The position numbers were made by a program, and so were the translations under genes. This document shows positions 13,257-20,665 of a stretch of 21,943 nt of DNA, piece by piece. Source of the stretch: an uncultured Tessaracoccus sp. GTDB lineage: Bacteria; Actinomycetota; Actinomycetes; Propionibacteriales; Propionibacteriaceae. The notes beneath the pieces were generated by a model. It was given only the letters and a program-made list of their open reading frames with translations, made no database searches and was not told the origin of the DNA. Numbering within the stretch: the first letter of the stretch is position 1; the number at the start of each line of letters is the position of its first letter. The DNA is taken from the NCBI RefSeq assembly GCF_947255005.1, contig NZ_CAMYFI010000040.1:1-21943 (forward strand), in the 5' to 3' direction.

Positions 13257-14171
13257 CTACGCACCGTCGCTGAGCATGGCTGCGATGCGGGCGCTGCGGG
13301 CGCGCCACTCCTCCGACCTGTGCGGCTGCTCCAACACCTCGACGCCGCTGGGCGCCACGCGCCACGCGCCGACGGTAGCGACGATGACCTCCCACGGCTC
13401 GGCGTCCGTGGCCGATTCCCGCCAGTGGGCGAGCCACTGTGCGATCTGGTGGTCGTCGGGCTCACCGTGTGGGTGCAGGGTGCACCGTCGGGCTTCCGGG
13501 GATACTTCTATGCGTTGGACATCTGCGTCCACGAGCGCCGTGAACAGCGTCGGCTCCAGCGGTATCGGTTCGGGCGCTGAGCGCACCACGACGCTGGCGC
13601 CGTCGCGCTCCCAAGAGCGCAGCCAGGAGCGAGCGCCGTCGGGGCGCGCCGCGAGGAGCGGCGTCGATACCGCATCGAGCGAAGCGGTGAAGCGAAGCCG
13701 TACGTCACCGTCGCGGGCCTCAGCGGTTCCGCCCCCGGCGCGCGCCTCGTCGAGCAGTGTTTGCAGCGCGGTGGCGTCGTCGACGGGGCTGGTCCATCGT
13801 TGCTTCCACCGGGAGAGTGTGAGGAGCACGGTGGCGTCGTCGGCGTGCACCGTGATCTCCAGCCGTGGGTCCAGGATGCTGCGGGCGCGGCCCTCGTCGA
13901 AGATCCTCTGGCATTGTTCGACGGCGCGTCGCACCGCCACAGGGTCGAGGTCGGGCCGAAGCGTGACTCGGGCACGGTAGGTGCGCGCGAGCCCGCCCGA
14001 GATCACCGGGCGGTCGACGCTCGCCTCGGCGACGCCGTCGACTGTGCGGAGCTGCTCGGTAAGAGCCTCTTCCAGGCCGATCCGGGCGACACTCTGGGCG
14101 CCTTGCGCAGCAGCACCGGCAGCGACGCGCCCAACGAACCCCAGGCCCCGCAGCAGTTTCGACACCTTCAT
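13257..14171 (-). CDS. Conserved hypothetical protein, unrecognised
   Basis: I do not recognise this 304-residue protein. It starts MKVSKLLRGLGFVGR with a basic, Ala/Gly-rich N-terminus but no clear cleavable signal. It is followed by a region resembling a small alpha/beta domain (LTEQLRTVDGVAEASVDRP, about 36-55), then mixed alpha/beta sequence rich in Arg, Asp and Trp. The ATG at 14171 is chosen over an upstream one at 14231 because GGAAAGG stands seven bases before it. The upstream start would also place coding sequence through the inverted repeat. It is divergent from the AAA ATPase and convergent with the ABC-F gene. The long open frame with typical codon use supports a real gene. Confidence 0.72.
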   Translation of the reverse strand: MKVSKLLRGLGFVGRVAAGAAAQGAQSVARIGLEEALTEQLRTVDGVAEASVDRPVISGGLARTYRARVTLRPDLDPVAVRRAVEQCQRIFDEGRARSILDPRLEITVHADDATVLLTLSRWKQRWTSPVDDATALQTLLDEARAGGGTAEARDGDVRLRFTASLDAVSTPLLAARPDGARSWLRSWERDGASVVVRSAPEPIPLEPTLFTALVDADVQRIEVSPEARRCTLHPHGEPDDHQIAQWLAHWRESATDAEPWEVIVATVGAWRVAPSGVEVLEQPHRSEEWRARSARIAAMLSDGA

Positions 14172-14196
14172 GCCCGTACCTTTCCGTTGAACCCAA

Positions 14197-14246
14197 AGAT
14201 AGATCAAGTTCGTGGCGGGTAGACGCACCACGAACTTGATCTATCT
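14197..14246. repeat. Perfect 19-bp inverted repeat between divergent genes
   Basis: The left arm agatagatcaagttcgtgg (14197-14215) and right arm ccacgaacttgatctatct (14228-14246) match exactly around a 12-base loop. The position between two divergent starts argues against an ordinary terminator. Each arm holds TTGATCTATCT, and on the minus strand TATCTT could act as a -10 for the hypothetical gene. It may be an operator, an RNA hairpin or a remnant of a small palindromic element. Confidence 0.9.
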
Positions 14247-14292
14247 GAGCCCCACAGACTGGGTGACACCGCAATGTGTCAGACCCGGCACC

Positions 14293-14298
14293 TACCCT
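14293..14298 (+). promoter_or_regulatory. -10 element of the AAA ATPase gene (leaderless type)
   Basis: TACCCT ends 7 bases before the ATG at 14306, and there is no purine-rich ribosome binding site directly upstream. This supports that ATG as the start rather than the GTG at 14276 (MSDPAP), because the hexamer would lie inside the longer frame. Confidence 0.45.
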
Positions 14299-14305
14299 TG
14301 GGCAC

Positions 14306-15442
14306 ATGTACACGACATTGGCTGTCTCCGGGTACCGCTCGCTACGCGACGTCGTGCTGCCGCTCGGGCGCGTCACCGTGGTCACCGGCGGCAACGGAAC
14401 AGGCAAATCCAATCTCTACAAGGCCCTTCGCCTGCTGGCAGCCTGCGGTCGAGGTGAGGTGGTCGGGGCGCTCGCCGCAGAGGGCGGGCTCCCGTCGGTG
14501 CTATGGGCAGGCCCGGATCAGCTCGCCGGCGCCAGGCGCACTGGGCACGTGGAGGGCACCGTGCGCTCCGGGCCGGTCAGCCTGCGCATCGGCGTGGGCG
14601 GGCAGGCCACCAGCTACCTCATCGATCTGGGGCTTCCCCAGCAGGGCCGCAGTACCGCGTTCAATCTCGACCCGGAGATCAAACGAGAGGCCGTCTGGCT
14701 CGGGCCTATCCTGCGCCCAAGCGCCATCATTGCCCGCCGCAGGCATGCGGTGGCGGAAGTTCGCAACGAGGCCTGGCAGCGCGTCGCTGCACTAGCGCCC
14801 TACGAGTCGCTCCTCGACGCCACCGCACTCGACGTGGTGCGAGACATGCGCGACGAGCTCGCCAACTGGCGCTTCCACGATTGGCTGCGCACTGACCCCG
14901 ACGCTCCCGCCCGCCGCCCGCACGTCGGTACCCGCTCCCCCAGTTTGTCCGACGACGGCGGCAACCTTGCCGCCACGCTGCAGACCATCATCGAAGCCGG
15001 GAGTGCGCCCGTCGGGGCACTCATCGACGATGCCTTCCCCGGGTCTGAACTGCACATCCACACCGACGGCGCCTTGTTCGACGTCGCCCTCACCCAGCCC
15101 GGCATGCTGCGCCCGCTGCGGGCAACGGAGTTGTCCGACGGCACCTTGCGGTACCTCATGCTCGTCGCGGCCCTGCATGCGCCTCGCCCACCGGCACTCA
15201 TCGCGCTAAACGAACCCGAGCACAGCCTGCATCGCTCCCTCATCGAGCCGCTCGCGCGCCTCATCGTGAGCGCCGCGCAGAACACCCAGATCATCGTCGT
15301 CACACACAACGACGAGTTAGCAGCCGCGCTCGAGCGAGGCCCTGACGCCGAACACATCCGCCTGACAAAAGACCTGGGCGAGACGCTGGTCGAGGGGCAA
15401 GGCCTGTTATCAACGCCGCAGTGGGAATGGGGACGCCGCTGA
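14306..15442 (+). CDS. AAA family ATPase, RecF/SMC-like (predicted ATPase, COG4637-type)
   Basis: This is a 378-residue soluble ATPase. Walker A is GGNGTGKS (28-35) after an N-terminal beta strand typical of RecF/SMC-like heads (LAVSGYRSLRDVVLPLG). Later come an ELSDGTLRYL signature (ABC-like), a Walker B-like ALNEPEHSLH and a VVTHNDEL switch. The Walker B has Asn-Glu rather than Asp-Glu, a form I associate with this stand-alone ATPase group. There is no TOPRIM domain as in OLD nucleases and no toxin partner gene nearby. It stands alone, with the exporter operon 76 bases downstream on the same strand. The biological role is unknown; DNA-related or defence roles occur in distant relatives only. 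Confidence 0.82.
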   Translation: MYTTLAVSGYRSLRDVVLPLGRVTVVTGGNGTGKSNLYKALRLLAACGRGEVVGALAAEGGLPSVLWAGPDQLAGARRTGHVEGTVRSGPVSLRIGVGGQATSYLIDLGLPQQGRSTAFNLDPEIKREAVWLGPILRPSAIIARRRHAVAEVRNEAWQRVAALAPYESLLDATALDVVRDMRDELANWRFHDWLRTDPDAPARRPHVGTRSPSLSDDGGNLAATLQTIIEAGSAPVGALIDDAFPGSELHIHTDGALFDVALTQPGMLRPLRATELSDGTLRYLMLVAALHAPRPPALIALNEPEHSLHRSLIEPLARLIVSAAQNTQIIVVTHNDELAAALERGPDAEHIRLTKDLGETLVEGQGLLSTPQWEWGRR

Positions 15443-15504
15443 CGCTTCGTCGCCCTGGCGAATGTGGGTTCGTAAGCCTGCGTTACCCCCTCCACAGCCT
15501 GGTG

Positions 15505-15510
15505 CTACAA
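15505..15510 (+). promoter_or_regulatory. -10 element of the ABC exporter operon (leaderless type)
   Basis: TACAAT (5 of 6 to consensus) ends 8 bases before the ATG at 15519. A weak -35, TTACCC at 15483-15488, lies 16 bases upstream. No ribosome binding site precedes the ATG, so the message is probably leaderless. Confidence 0.55.
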
Positions 15511-15528
15511 TTCAACATATGATGAATT
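15509..15528. promoter_or_regulatory. Palindromic operator candidate for the operon's TetR regulator
   Basis: The bases aattcaacatatgatgaatt are palindromic at 18 of 20 positions, centred on catatg. They overlap the end of the -10 hexamer, the likely transcription start and the ATGATG start codons. This is the expected size and place for an autoregulating TetR protein, which the third gene of the operon encodes. Confidence 0.62.
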
Positions 15529-16262
15529 CAACGACTGTTGAACCTGCGGTGGAGGTGCAGGACCTCCGTATCCAACGCGGCAAGGTGGAGATACTCCACG
15601 GTATTTCTTGCAACATTCCCCGAGGATCAATCACCGGTTTGCTTGGCCCTTCAGGCTGCGGCAAAACCACACTGATGCGCTCTATCGTTGGCGTCCAACA
15701 CATCACGTCAGGCTCGCTGCGAGTACTGGGCCTCCCGGCCGGCGAGAAAGCACTGCGGCATCGCGTGGGCTACACGAGCCAGTCGGTCAGCATCTACACC
15801 GATATCTCGGTGCGCGCGAATGTGCGGCACTTCGGCCAGCTCGTCGGAGCGAGCCGCGACGATATCGACATGTCCATCGAGCGCGTCGAGCTCTCTAACT
15901 ACGCAGATCGGCGCGTGGATCAGCTCTCCGGCGGCCAGGCCGGCAGGGCTTCACTCGCATGTGCCCTCGTGGGCCGCCCTGAGGTGCTCATCCTCGACGA
16001 GCCCACCGTCGGCCTCGATCCCCTCACCCGCGAGGAACTCTGGAATACCTTTCGCTCGCTGGCCGCCTCCGATACGACATTGCTGATCTCCAGCCATGTG
16101 ATGGACGAGGCCGTACGCTGCGATTCCGTACTGCTCATGCGCGACGGCAAGTTCCTCGCCCACGAACCGATGGCTGAGATTCAGCAGCGCACCGGCACCA
16201 CCAATCCGGAAGCAGCATTCCTCGCCCTCGTCAAACACTCCACTGTCAAGGAGCAAGCATGA
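15519..16262 (+). CDS. ABC-2 type exporter, ATP-binding protein
   Basis: This is a 247-residue cytoplasmic ATPase of the multidrug or daunorubicin-type exporter group. Motifs are Walker A GPSGCGKTT (about 43-51), Q-loop GYTSQS, signature QLSGGQAGR, Walker B LILDEPTVGLDP and the histidine in ISSHVMDEA. A longer frame exists upstream, but ATG at 15519 (followed by a second ATG) is chosen because a -10 element and a palindrome sit immediately before it. The stop overlaps the permease start (ATGA). With the permease and TetR gene it forms a self-regulated efflux operon. The substrate cannot be told from sequence. Confidence 0.93.
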   Translation: MMNSTTVEPAVEVQDLRIQRGKVEILHGISCNIPRGSITGLLGPSGCGKTTLMRSIVGVQHITSGSLRVLGLPAGEKALRHRVGYTSQSVSIYTDISVRANVRHFGQLVGASRDDIDMSIERVELSNYADRRVDQLSGGQAGRASLACALVGRPEVLILDEPTVGLDPLTREELWNTFRSLAASDTTLLISSHVMDEAVRCDSVLLMRDGKFLAHEPMAEIQQRTGTTNPEAAFLALVKHSTVKEQA

Positions 16263-17074
16263 CCACCGTCCCTCGCCACATGTCGTCAGCAGGCGCATCT
16301 GCCGAAACACCATCCTCGCGCAGGCGCAGCCATCCGTTCACTACGATGGGCCGCATTGCCGCCCAGCTTCGCAGCGATCCACGCACTGTCGCTCTCATCC
16401 TCGTCGTTCCGCCGCTGTTGCTCGTGTTGCTCTACTACGTCTTCCACGACGCTCCCGTGCCCCCTGGGCAGAAGCCCGTGTTCGACAGCGTCGGCCCCAT
16501 CATGCTGGCAGTGCTTCCGATGATCCTCATGTTCATCGTCACCAGCGTCGCCATGCTGCGCGAGCGCACGTCGGGCACCCTCGAGCGCATCCTCACCACA
16601 CCGTTGTCGCGATGGAACCTCGTCGCTTCCTACGGGGCGGTGTTCGGCATCCTCGCCCTCGTGCAAGCAACGATTCTCGGTTGGCTCATCCTCGGGCCGT
16701 TCGGAGTGGAACTCGAAGGCCCGTGGGTCATGCTCTTCGTCATCGCTGTGCTCGATGCCCTGTTCGGCGTCGCGTTTGGGCTGCTCGCGAGCGCTTTTGC
16801 AACGACGGAGTTCCAGGCCGTGCAGTTCATGCCGGCGTTCGTCGGCCCACAGATCTTCCTGTGTGGCCTGCTCGTGCCCATCGAGCACATGCCCGACGCC
16901 CTAGAAGCAGTGGCGAAGTTTCTTCCCATGACCTGGGCTGTCGATGTGGTGCGCGACATACTCACCAACACCGAGCTCAGCTCCAGCATGTGGTGGCGCA
17001 TCGGCGGGCTCGCCGTCGCCGTGGTGTTGGCACTGTTCCTGGCGGCACGTTCCATGCCGAGGCAGACCAAATGA
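16259..17074 (+). CDS. ABC-2 type exporter, permease
   Basis: This is a 271-residue membrane protein with a polar N-terminus of about 40 residues and six predicted membrane helices. The ABC-2 layout is clear: a first helix followed by an extracellular loop with PPGQKPVFDSVGP, then the conserved amphipathic segment LRERTSGTLERILTTPLSRW after the second helix. A C-terminal pair of helices surrounds LPMTWAVDVVRDIL. It forms the transmembrane half of the exporter with the preceding ATPase. Both ends overlap neighbours by ATGA, indicating translational coupling through the operon. Confidence 0.92.
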   Translation: MTTVPRHMSSAGASAETPSSRRRSHPFTTMGRIAAQLRSDPRTVALILVVPPLLLVLLYYVFHDAPVPPGQKPVFDSVGPIMLAVLPMILMFIVTSVAMLRERTSGTLERILTTPLSRWNLVASYGAVFGILALVQATILGWLILGPFGVELEGPWVMLFVIAVLDALFGVAFGLLASAFATTEFQAVQFMPAFVGPQIFLCGLLVPIEHMPDALEAVAKFLPMTWAVDVVRDILTNTELSSSMWWRIGGLAVAVVLALFLAARSMPRQTK

Positions 17075-17652
17075 CGACCCCCACGAAGGGTGAGCAGACC
17101 CGTCGCAGAATCTTGGACACTGCCTCGACGCTGTTCGCACAGAAGTCGTTCGACGCCGTGAGCATGCGCGCCATCGCCAAGGAAGCGGGAGTGGACCCGG
17201 CGCTCATCAGCCACTACTTCGGCTCCAAGGAAGGGCTGTTTGAGGCAATGATCGAGCAGTCTGTCGGGGTCGATGCAATCGCAACAGAGATGTTCAGCGG
17301 CGATGTCACCGAACTGGGTGCGACGATGGTTCGCGTCGCTGAGCAACTGTGGGCATCTGAGGCCGGCAAGGGGGTGATTGCCATCATGCGTCGTGCGTTC
17401 GCCGACGATTCCCAGCTCGTCCGCCAGTTCGCGACGAAGGCGCTCCTGGGGCGATTGGTTGAGCGCCTCCCGAACGATGAGGACGGGATGCTCAGAGCGT
17501 CGCTGGTTGCCACCCAGATGTCCGGGTTGTTGTTTGCACGGCACGTGCTGCGCATTGAGCCGCTCGCCAGCCTCACAGCCGACCAGGTGGTGGCGCTGAT
17601 AGGCCCCGCGGTCCAGCACTACTTGACCGGGGAGCTCAGCGACAGGCGATGA
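17071..17652 (+). CDS. TetR/AcrR family transcriptional regulator
   Basis: This is a 193-residue DNA-binding repressor. The N-terminal helix-turn-helix domain (about 7-55) contains RRRILDTASTLFAQ, SMRAIAKEAGVDPALISHYFGSK and LFEAMIEQS, closely matching the TetR pattern. The C-terminal helical part probably binds a small hydrophobic ligand. The ATG overlaps the permease stop (ATGA). Being last in the exporter operon, it most likely represses that operon by binding the palindrome over the start of the first gene, and is released by a molecule the exporter removes. Confidence 0.93.
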   Translation: MTTPTKGEQTRRRILDTASTLFAQKSFDAVSMRAIAKEAGVDPALISHYFGSKEGLFEAMIEQSVGVDAIATEMFSGDVTELGATMVRVAEQLWASEAGKGVIAIMRRAFADDSQLVRQFATKALLGRLVERLPNDEDGMLRASLVATQMSGLLFARHVLRIEPLASLTADQVVALIGPAVQHYLTGELSDRR

Positions 17653-17690
17653 GAGCCGGTTCCCTCTGACGCGCGCAACGCACACATCCC

Positions 17691-17746
17691 GACCTTAGGT
17701 GGCAGATCGCCGCCCAACTATGGGCGCTGAGCTGCCACCTAACGTC
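17691..17746. terminator. Long imperfect inverted repeat after the TetR operon
   Basis: Outer arms gaccttaggtggcag and ctgccacctaacgtc pair with one mismatch, and an inner cgccc/gggcg stem closes on the loop aactat. The whole can form one hairpin of about 20 pairs with small interruptions. It lies 39 bases after the TetR stop. There is no T-run, so if it ends transcription it does so without a classical tail. A regulatory or repeated-element role is also possible. Confidence 0.5.
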
Positions 17747-17805
17747 CAGTGCTGGCGAGCTGGCTAGTTTGAGACGACATAGACTCGACATCAACGCCGA
17801 TTCTT

Positions 17806-17811
17806 AGGAGG
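17806..17811 (+). promoter_or_regulatory. Strong ribosome binding site deciding the aldo/keto reductase start
   Basis: AGGAGG lies four bases before the GTG at 17816 and fixes that codon as the start. It is one of the few consensus ribosome binding sites in the window. Confidence 0.8.
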
Positions 17812-17815
17812 CACC

Positions 17816-18649
17816 GTGACGCTCACCATCCCAACCATCAACTTTGCCGACGGCACCCCCATCCCGCTCGTCGGGCTCGGCACGTACGGGCTGCAGGGCA
17901 ACCCTGGCGCCGACGCCGTCGCTGCCGCCCTCCAGCAGGGTTACCGTCTGCTCGACACCGCCGCCCAGTACAACAACGAGACTGCCATCGGCGAGGGTAT
18001 TCGTCGAAGCGGCGTGCCTCGCGACGAGGTGCTCATCACGACGAAGGTGGCCGGCGGCAGCCACGGTCGAGCCGCGACGCGCACCGCCGTCGACGAGTCC
18101 CGTCGCCGCCTGGGCGTCGACACCATCGACATCATGCTCATTCACTGGCCGAACCCGTCGCGCGGGCTCACCGTCGAGACGTGGGAAACCCTCGTGCAGC
18201 TCAAGGAAGAAGGCGCCATCACCCACATCGGGGTGTCGAATTTCCGCCCCGAGCAGCTCACCGAGCTGCACGACGCCACTGGGGCGTGGCCGGCAATGAA
18301 TCAGATTCAGCTCTCCCCCGCGCTTGCCCGCACCGAGGCCGTCCAGTTCCACGCTGAGCACGGCATCGTCACCGAGGCGTGGGGCCCGCTCGGCAAGCGT
18401 GAAGGCCTCCTTGACCAGCTCGTCGTCCACAAGATCGCTGCCAAGCATGGTGTCGACCCGCGCCAGGTGGTGCTGAAGTGGATTGTTGACAGAGGCATCG
18501 TCGTGATTCCGAAGTCGAAGAACCCCGAGCGCCAGGCATCCAATGCCACGTTCGAGTTCGAGCTCGACGACGATGACCGTGCGCTGCTCGCCAGCCTCGA
18601 TCTCGGGGAAGAACACGCCTGGGACAGCCGCGAGCACGAGGAGTGGTGA
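17816..18649 (+). CDS. Aldo/keto reductase (2,5-diketo-D-gluconate reductase-like)
   Basis: This is a 277-residue NAD(P)H-dependent oxidoreductase with a TIM barrel. The catalytic tetrad is present: Asp47 in LLDTA, Tyr52 in AQYNNE, Lys77 in ITTKV and His110 in LIHWPNP. The cofactor site shows VVIPKSKNPER and the usual GVSNFRPEQL and NQIQLSP segments. Length and motifs match bacterial DkgA-like reductases; the natural substrate is unknown. The start is GTG with a strong AGGAGG. It appears to be a single-gene unit between the exporter operon and the RDD gene, with an 17-base gap to the end of the latter. Confidence 0.94.
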   Translation: MTLTIPTINFADGTPIPLVGLGTYGLQGNPGADAVAAALQQGYRLLDTAAQYNNETAIGEGIRRSGVPRDEVLITTKVAGGSHGRAATRTAVDESRRRLGVDTIDIMLIHWPNPSRGLTVETWETLVQLKEEGAITHIGVSNFRPEQLTELHDATGAWPAMNQIQLSPALARTEAVQFHAEHGIVTEAWGPLGKREGLLDQLVVHKIAAKHGVDPRQVVLKWIVDRGIVVIPKSKNPERQASNATFEFELDDDDRALLASLDLGEEHAWDSREHEEW

Positions 18650-18666
18650 GGCGCTGTCCCCCGGAA

Positions 18667-19086
18667 CTACTTCCTATTCACGACGACGGTGCCGAGCAGC
18701 AGGTCATCGAGGTGACGGCGCTCGGCACCGATGACAATCACAGGCAGCACAAGGCACTTCAACAGCGACCGCACCGTCGGACGCCACCAGCCCAACGGGC
18801 CGCCATCCACGCGGGTCACGCCGATGCGGGCCAGTAGTTGCCCGAACGACGACCCGGTAAGCGTGGTAAAGATGGAGGATTCGACGAAGAACACGGTGAG
18901 CGGCATGAACGTGCGCCAGCCCGACCCCGTCATGACCTCGGTGCCGAAGAGCACGATGGCGACGAGCATCGACGCTAGCCAGTCGACGAGGAGCGCTGCG
19001 CATCGCGCTCCCCAACTCGCCAGGCTGCCGCGCCCCGTCTCCGGGAGGCCGATGCTCTCTCCTGGGTACCCTTCGTCGTTGTCCAC
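18667..19086 (-). CDS. RDD family membrane protein
   Basis: This is a small integral membrane protein of 139 residues from the GTG at 19086. RDD features include an Arg/Asp pattern at the first helix (WGARCAALLVDWLASML), a second helix with LTVFFVESSIFTTL followed by SFGQLLARIGVTRVDGGPLGW, and a third near LKCLVLPVIVIG. A longer start at 19110 is possible. The shorter one is preferred because TAGGCT lies seven bases upstream of it, matching other leaderless starts here. In mycobacteria an RDD gene also sits between the DUF4191 gene and glnA. Function is unknown; some RDD proteins affect ion or osmotic balance. Confidence 0.85.
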   Translation of the reverse strand: MDNDEGYPGESIGLPETGRGSLASWGARCAALLVDWLASMLVAIVLFGTEVMTGSGWRTFMPLTVFFVESSIFTTLTGSSFGQLLARIGVTRVDGGPLGWWRPTVRSLLKCLVLPVIVIGAERRHLDDLLLGTVVVNRK

Positions 19087-19093
19087 GCGCGTG

Positions 19094-19099
19094 AGCCTA
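19094..19099 (-). promoter_or_regulatory. -10 element of the RDD gene (leaderless type)
   Basis: On the minus strand TAGGCT ends seven bases before the GTG at 19086. The geometry equals that at lipB, lipA and the AAA ATPase gene. Confidence 0.45.
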
Positions 19100-19204
19100 G
19101 CCGTTCGCACGGCTGTCAGCCATTCTCGCTAGCACTGTTCGCTGCGTCTGGAGCATGACGGCCCTACTCATGGACACCGTCGAGGAATCGGAAACTGGGG
19201 TCCG

Positions 19205-19210
19205 TAGCAT
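19205..19210 (+). promoter_or_regulatory. Candidate -10 element of glnA
   Basis: TAGCAT lies 33 bases before the glnA ATG and would give a leader of about 25 bases containing GAAGGGG. No convincing -35 is visible, and no GlnR-type operator could be picked out by eye in the 157 bases between the RDD gene and glnA. Confidence 0.35.
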
Positions 19211-19243
19211 GAGGTGAGGAGACTGAAGGATGAAGGGGTTCCC

Positions 19244-20665
19244 ATGTTCAACGACGCAGCCGAGCTGATTCGCTATCTCAACGACGAGGATGTTGAAACC
19301 GTCGATGTCCGGTTTTGCGATCTGCCCGGTGTGATGCAGCACTTCACGGTGCCTGCGGCATCTTTCGACGAGCAGGTGTTCGAGGACGGCCTCGGCTTCG
19401 ACGGTTCTTCCATCACTGGTTTCCAGAAGATCCATGAGTCGGACATGACGCTGCTGCCGGATCCGACGACGGCCTATCTCGATCCTTTCCGCCGGTCGAA
19501 GACGCTCAACGTGAACTTCTTCGTACACGACCCGCTCACCAAAGAGCCGTATTCGCGCGATCCGCGCAACATCGCGCGTAAAGCCGAGGCCTACCTCCTC
19601 TCGACGGGCATCGCCAACACGGCGTTCTTCGCACCCGAGGCCGAGTTCTATGTGTTCGACGACATTCGCTTCGACGTGTCTGCGAACAGCTCGTACTACC
19701 ACATCGATTCAGAGGCCGGCGCCTGGAATACGGGGCGTGTGGAAGACGGCGGTAACCGCGGCTACAAGGTGAAATACAAGGGCGGCTACTTCCCCGTAGC
19801 CCCCGTTGATCATTTCGGTGATCTCCGTGACGACATCGTGCGCCACATGGGCGAGGCGGGGCTCGTCGTGGAGCGTGCGCATCACGAGTGCGGCACTGCG
19901 GGACAGGCGGAAATTAACTGGCGGTTCAATACTTTGCTTACTGCCGCGGATGACGTCATGAAGTTCAAGTACTTGGTGAAGAACACCGCCTGGCAGGCAG
20001 GAAAGACCGCCACGTTCATGCCGAAGCCCATCTTCGGCGACAACGGCTCCGGCATGCACTGCCACATGTCGCTGTGGAACGACAATCAGCCACTGTTCTA
20101 CGACGAGCACGGCTACGCCGGTCTGTCCGACATCGCGCGTTGGTACATCGGCGGCGTGCTCCACCACGCGCCCGCGCTGCTGGCATTCACCAACCCCTCG
20201 GTGAACTCCTACCACCGGCTCGTGCCTGGGTTCGAGGCGCCTGTGAACCTGGTCTACTCGCAACGCAACCGCTCGGCGTGCATCCGGATTCCCATTACCG
20301 GATCAAACCCCAAGGCCAAGCGCGTCGAGTTCCGCTGCCCCGACCCGTCGTCGAACCCCTACCTCGCCTTTTCCGCCATGCTGCTGGCTGGCCTTGACGG
20401 CATCCAGAACCGGATTGAGCCGCTCGACCCCGTCGACAAGGACCTCTATGAACTGCCTCCCGAGGAACACGCCCAGGTTCCGACGGTCCCGACGAGCCTG
20501 CCCGCTGCGCTCGACGCACTCGAGGCAGACCGCGACTTCCTGCTCGCTGGCGACGTGTTTACCGAGGATCTCCTCGACACCTGGGTAGAGCTCAAGCGCG
20601 CAGAGGTGACCGCGATCGCGCAGCGCCCTCACCCCTACGAGTTCGAGCTGTACTACGCGCTCTGA
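19244..20665 (+). CDS. glnA: Glutamine synthetase type I, adenylylation-regulated class
   Basis: GlnA makes glutamine from glutamate, ammonia and ATP and is the central nitrogen-assimilation enzyme, a cytoplasmic dodecamer. The protein has 473 residues, right for the GSI-beta class. Motifs seen are GFDGSSITGF near the N-terminus, FFAPEAEFYVFD, the GDNGSGMHCHMS active-site segment, NRSACIRIP, and PDPSSNPYLAF. The adenylylation site is KDLYELPPEE with Tyr402, so the enzyme should be controlled by GlnE. ATG at 19244 is chosen over an upstream GTG at 19214 because GAAGGGG precedes it and MFNDAAEL is a normal N-terminus. Its last 13 bases overlap the end of the convergent kinase gene. Confidence 0.97.
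   Translation: MFNDAAELIRYLNDEDVETVDVRFCDLPGVMQHFTVPAASFDEQVFEDGLGFDGSSITGFQKIHESDMTLLPDPTTAYLDPFRRSKTLNVNFFVHDPLTKEPYSRDPRNIARKAEAYLLSTGIANTAFFAPEAEFYVFDDIRFDVSANSSYYHIDSEAGAWNTGRVEDGGNRGYKVKYKGGYFPVAPVDHFGDLRDDIVRHMGEAGLVVERAHHECGTAGQAEINWRFNTLLTAADDVMKFKYLVKNTAWQAGKTATFMPKPIFGDNGSGMHCHMSLWNDNQPLFYDEHGYAGLSDIARWYIGGVLHHAPALLAFTNPSVNSYHRLVPGFEAPVNLVYSQRNRSACIRIPITGSNPKAKRVEFRCPDPSSNPYLAFSAMLLAGLDGIQNRIEPLDPVDKDLYELPPEEHAQVPTVPTSLPAALDALEADRDFLLAGDVFTEDLLDTWVELKRAEVTAIAQRPHPYEFELYYAL

Noticed and set aside
14306..15442. AAA ATPase considered as part of a phage-defence system such as an OLD or ATPase-toxin pair.
   Set aside because: There is no TOPRIM domain, no nuclease or toxin gene beside it, and the neighbours are housekeeping or efflux genes.
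17804..18637. A 277-codon open frame on the minus strand opposite the aldo/keto reductase.
   Set aside because: It is a mirror frame created by high-GC codon use. The plus-strand frame has the complete catalytic tetrad and a strong ribosome binding site, while the minus frame has no recognisable domain.
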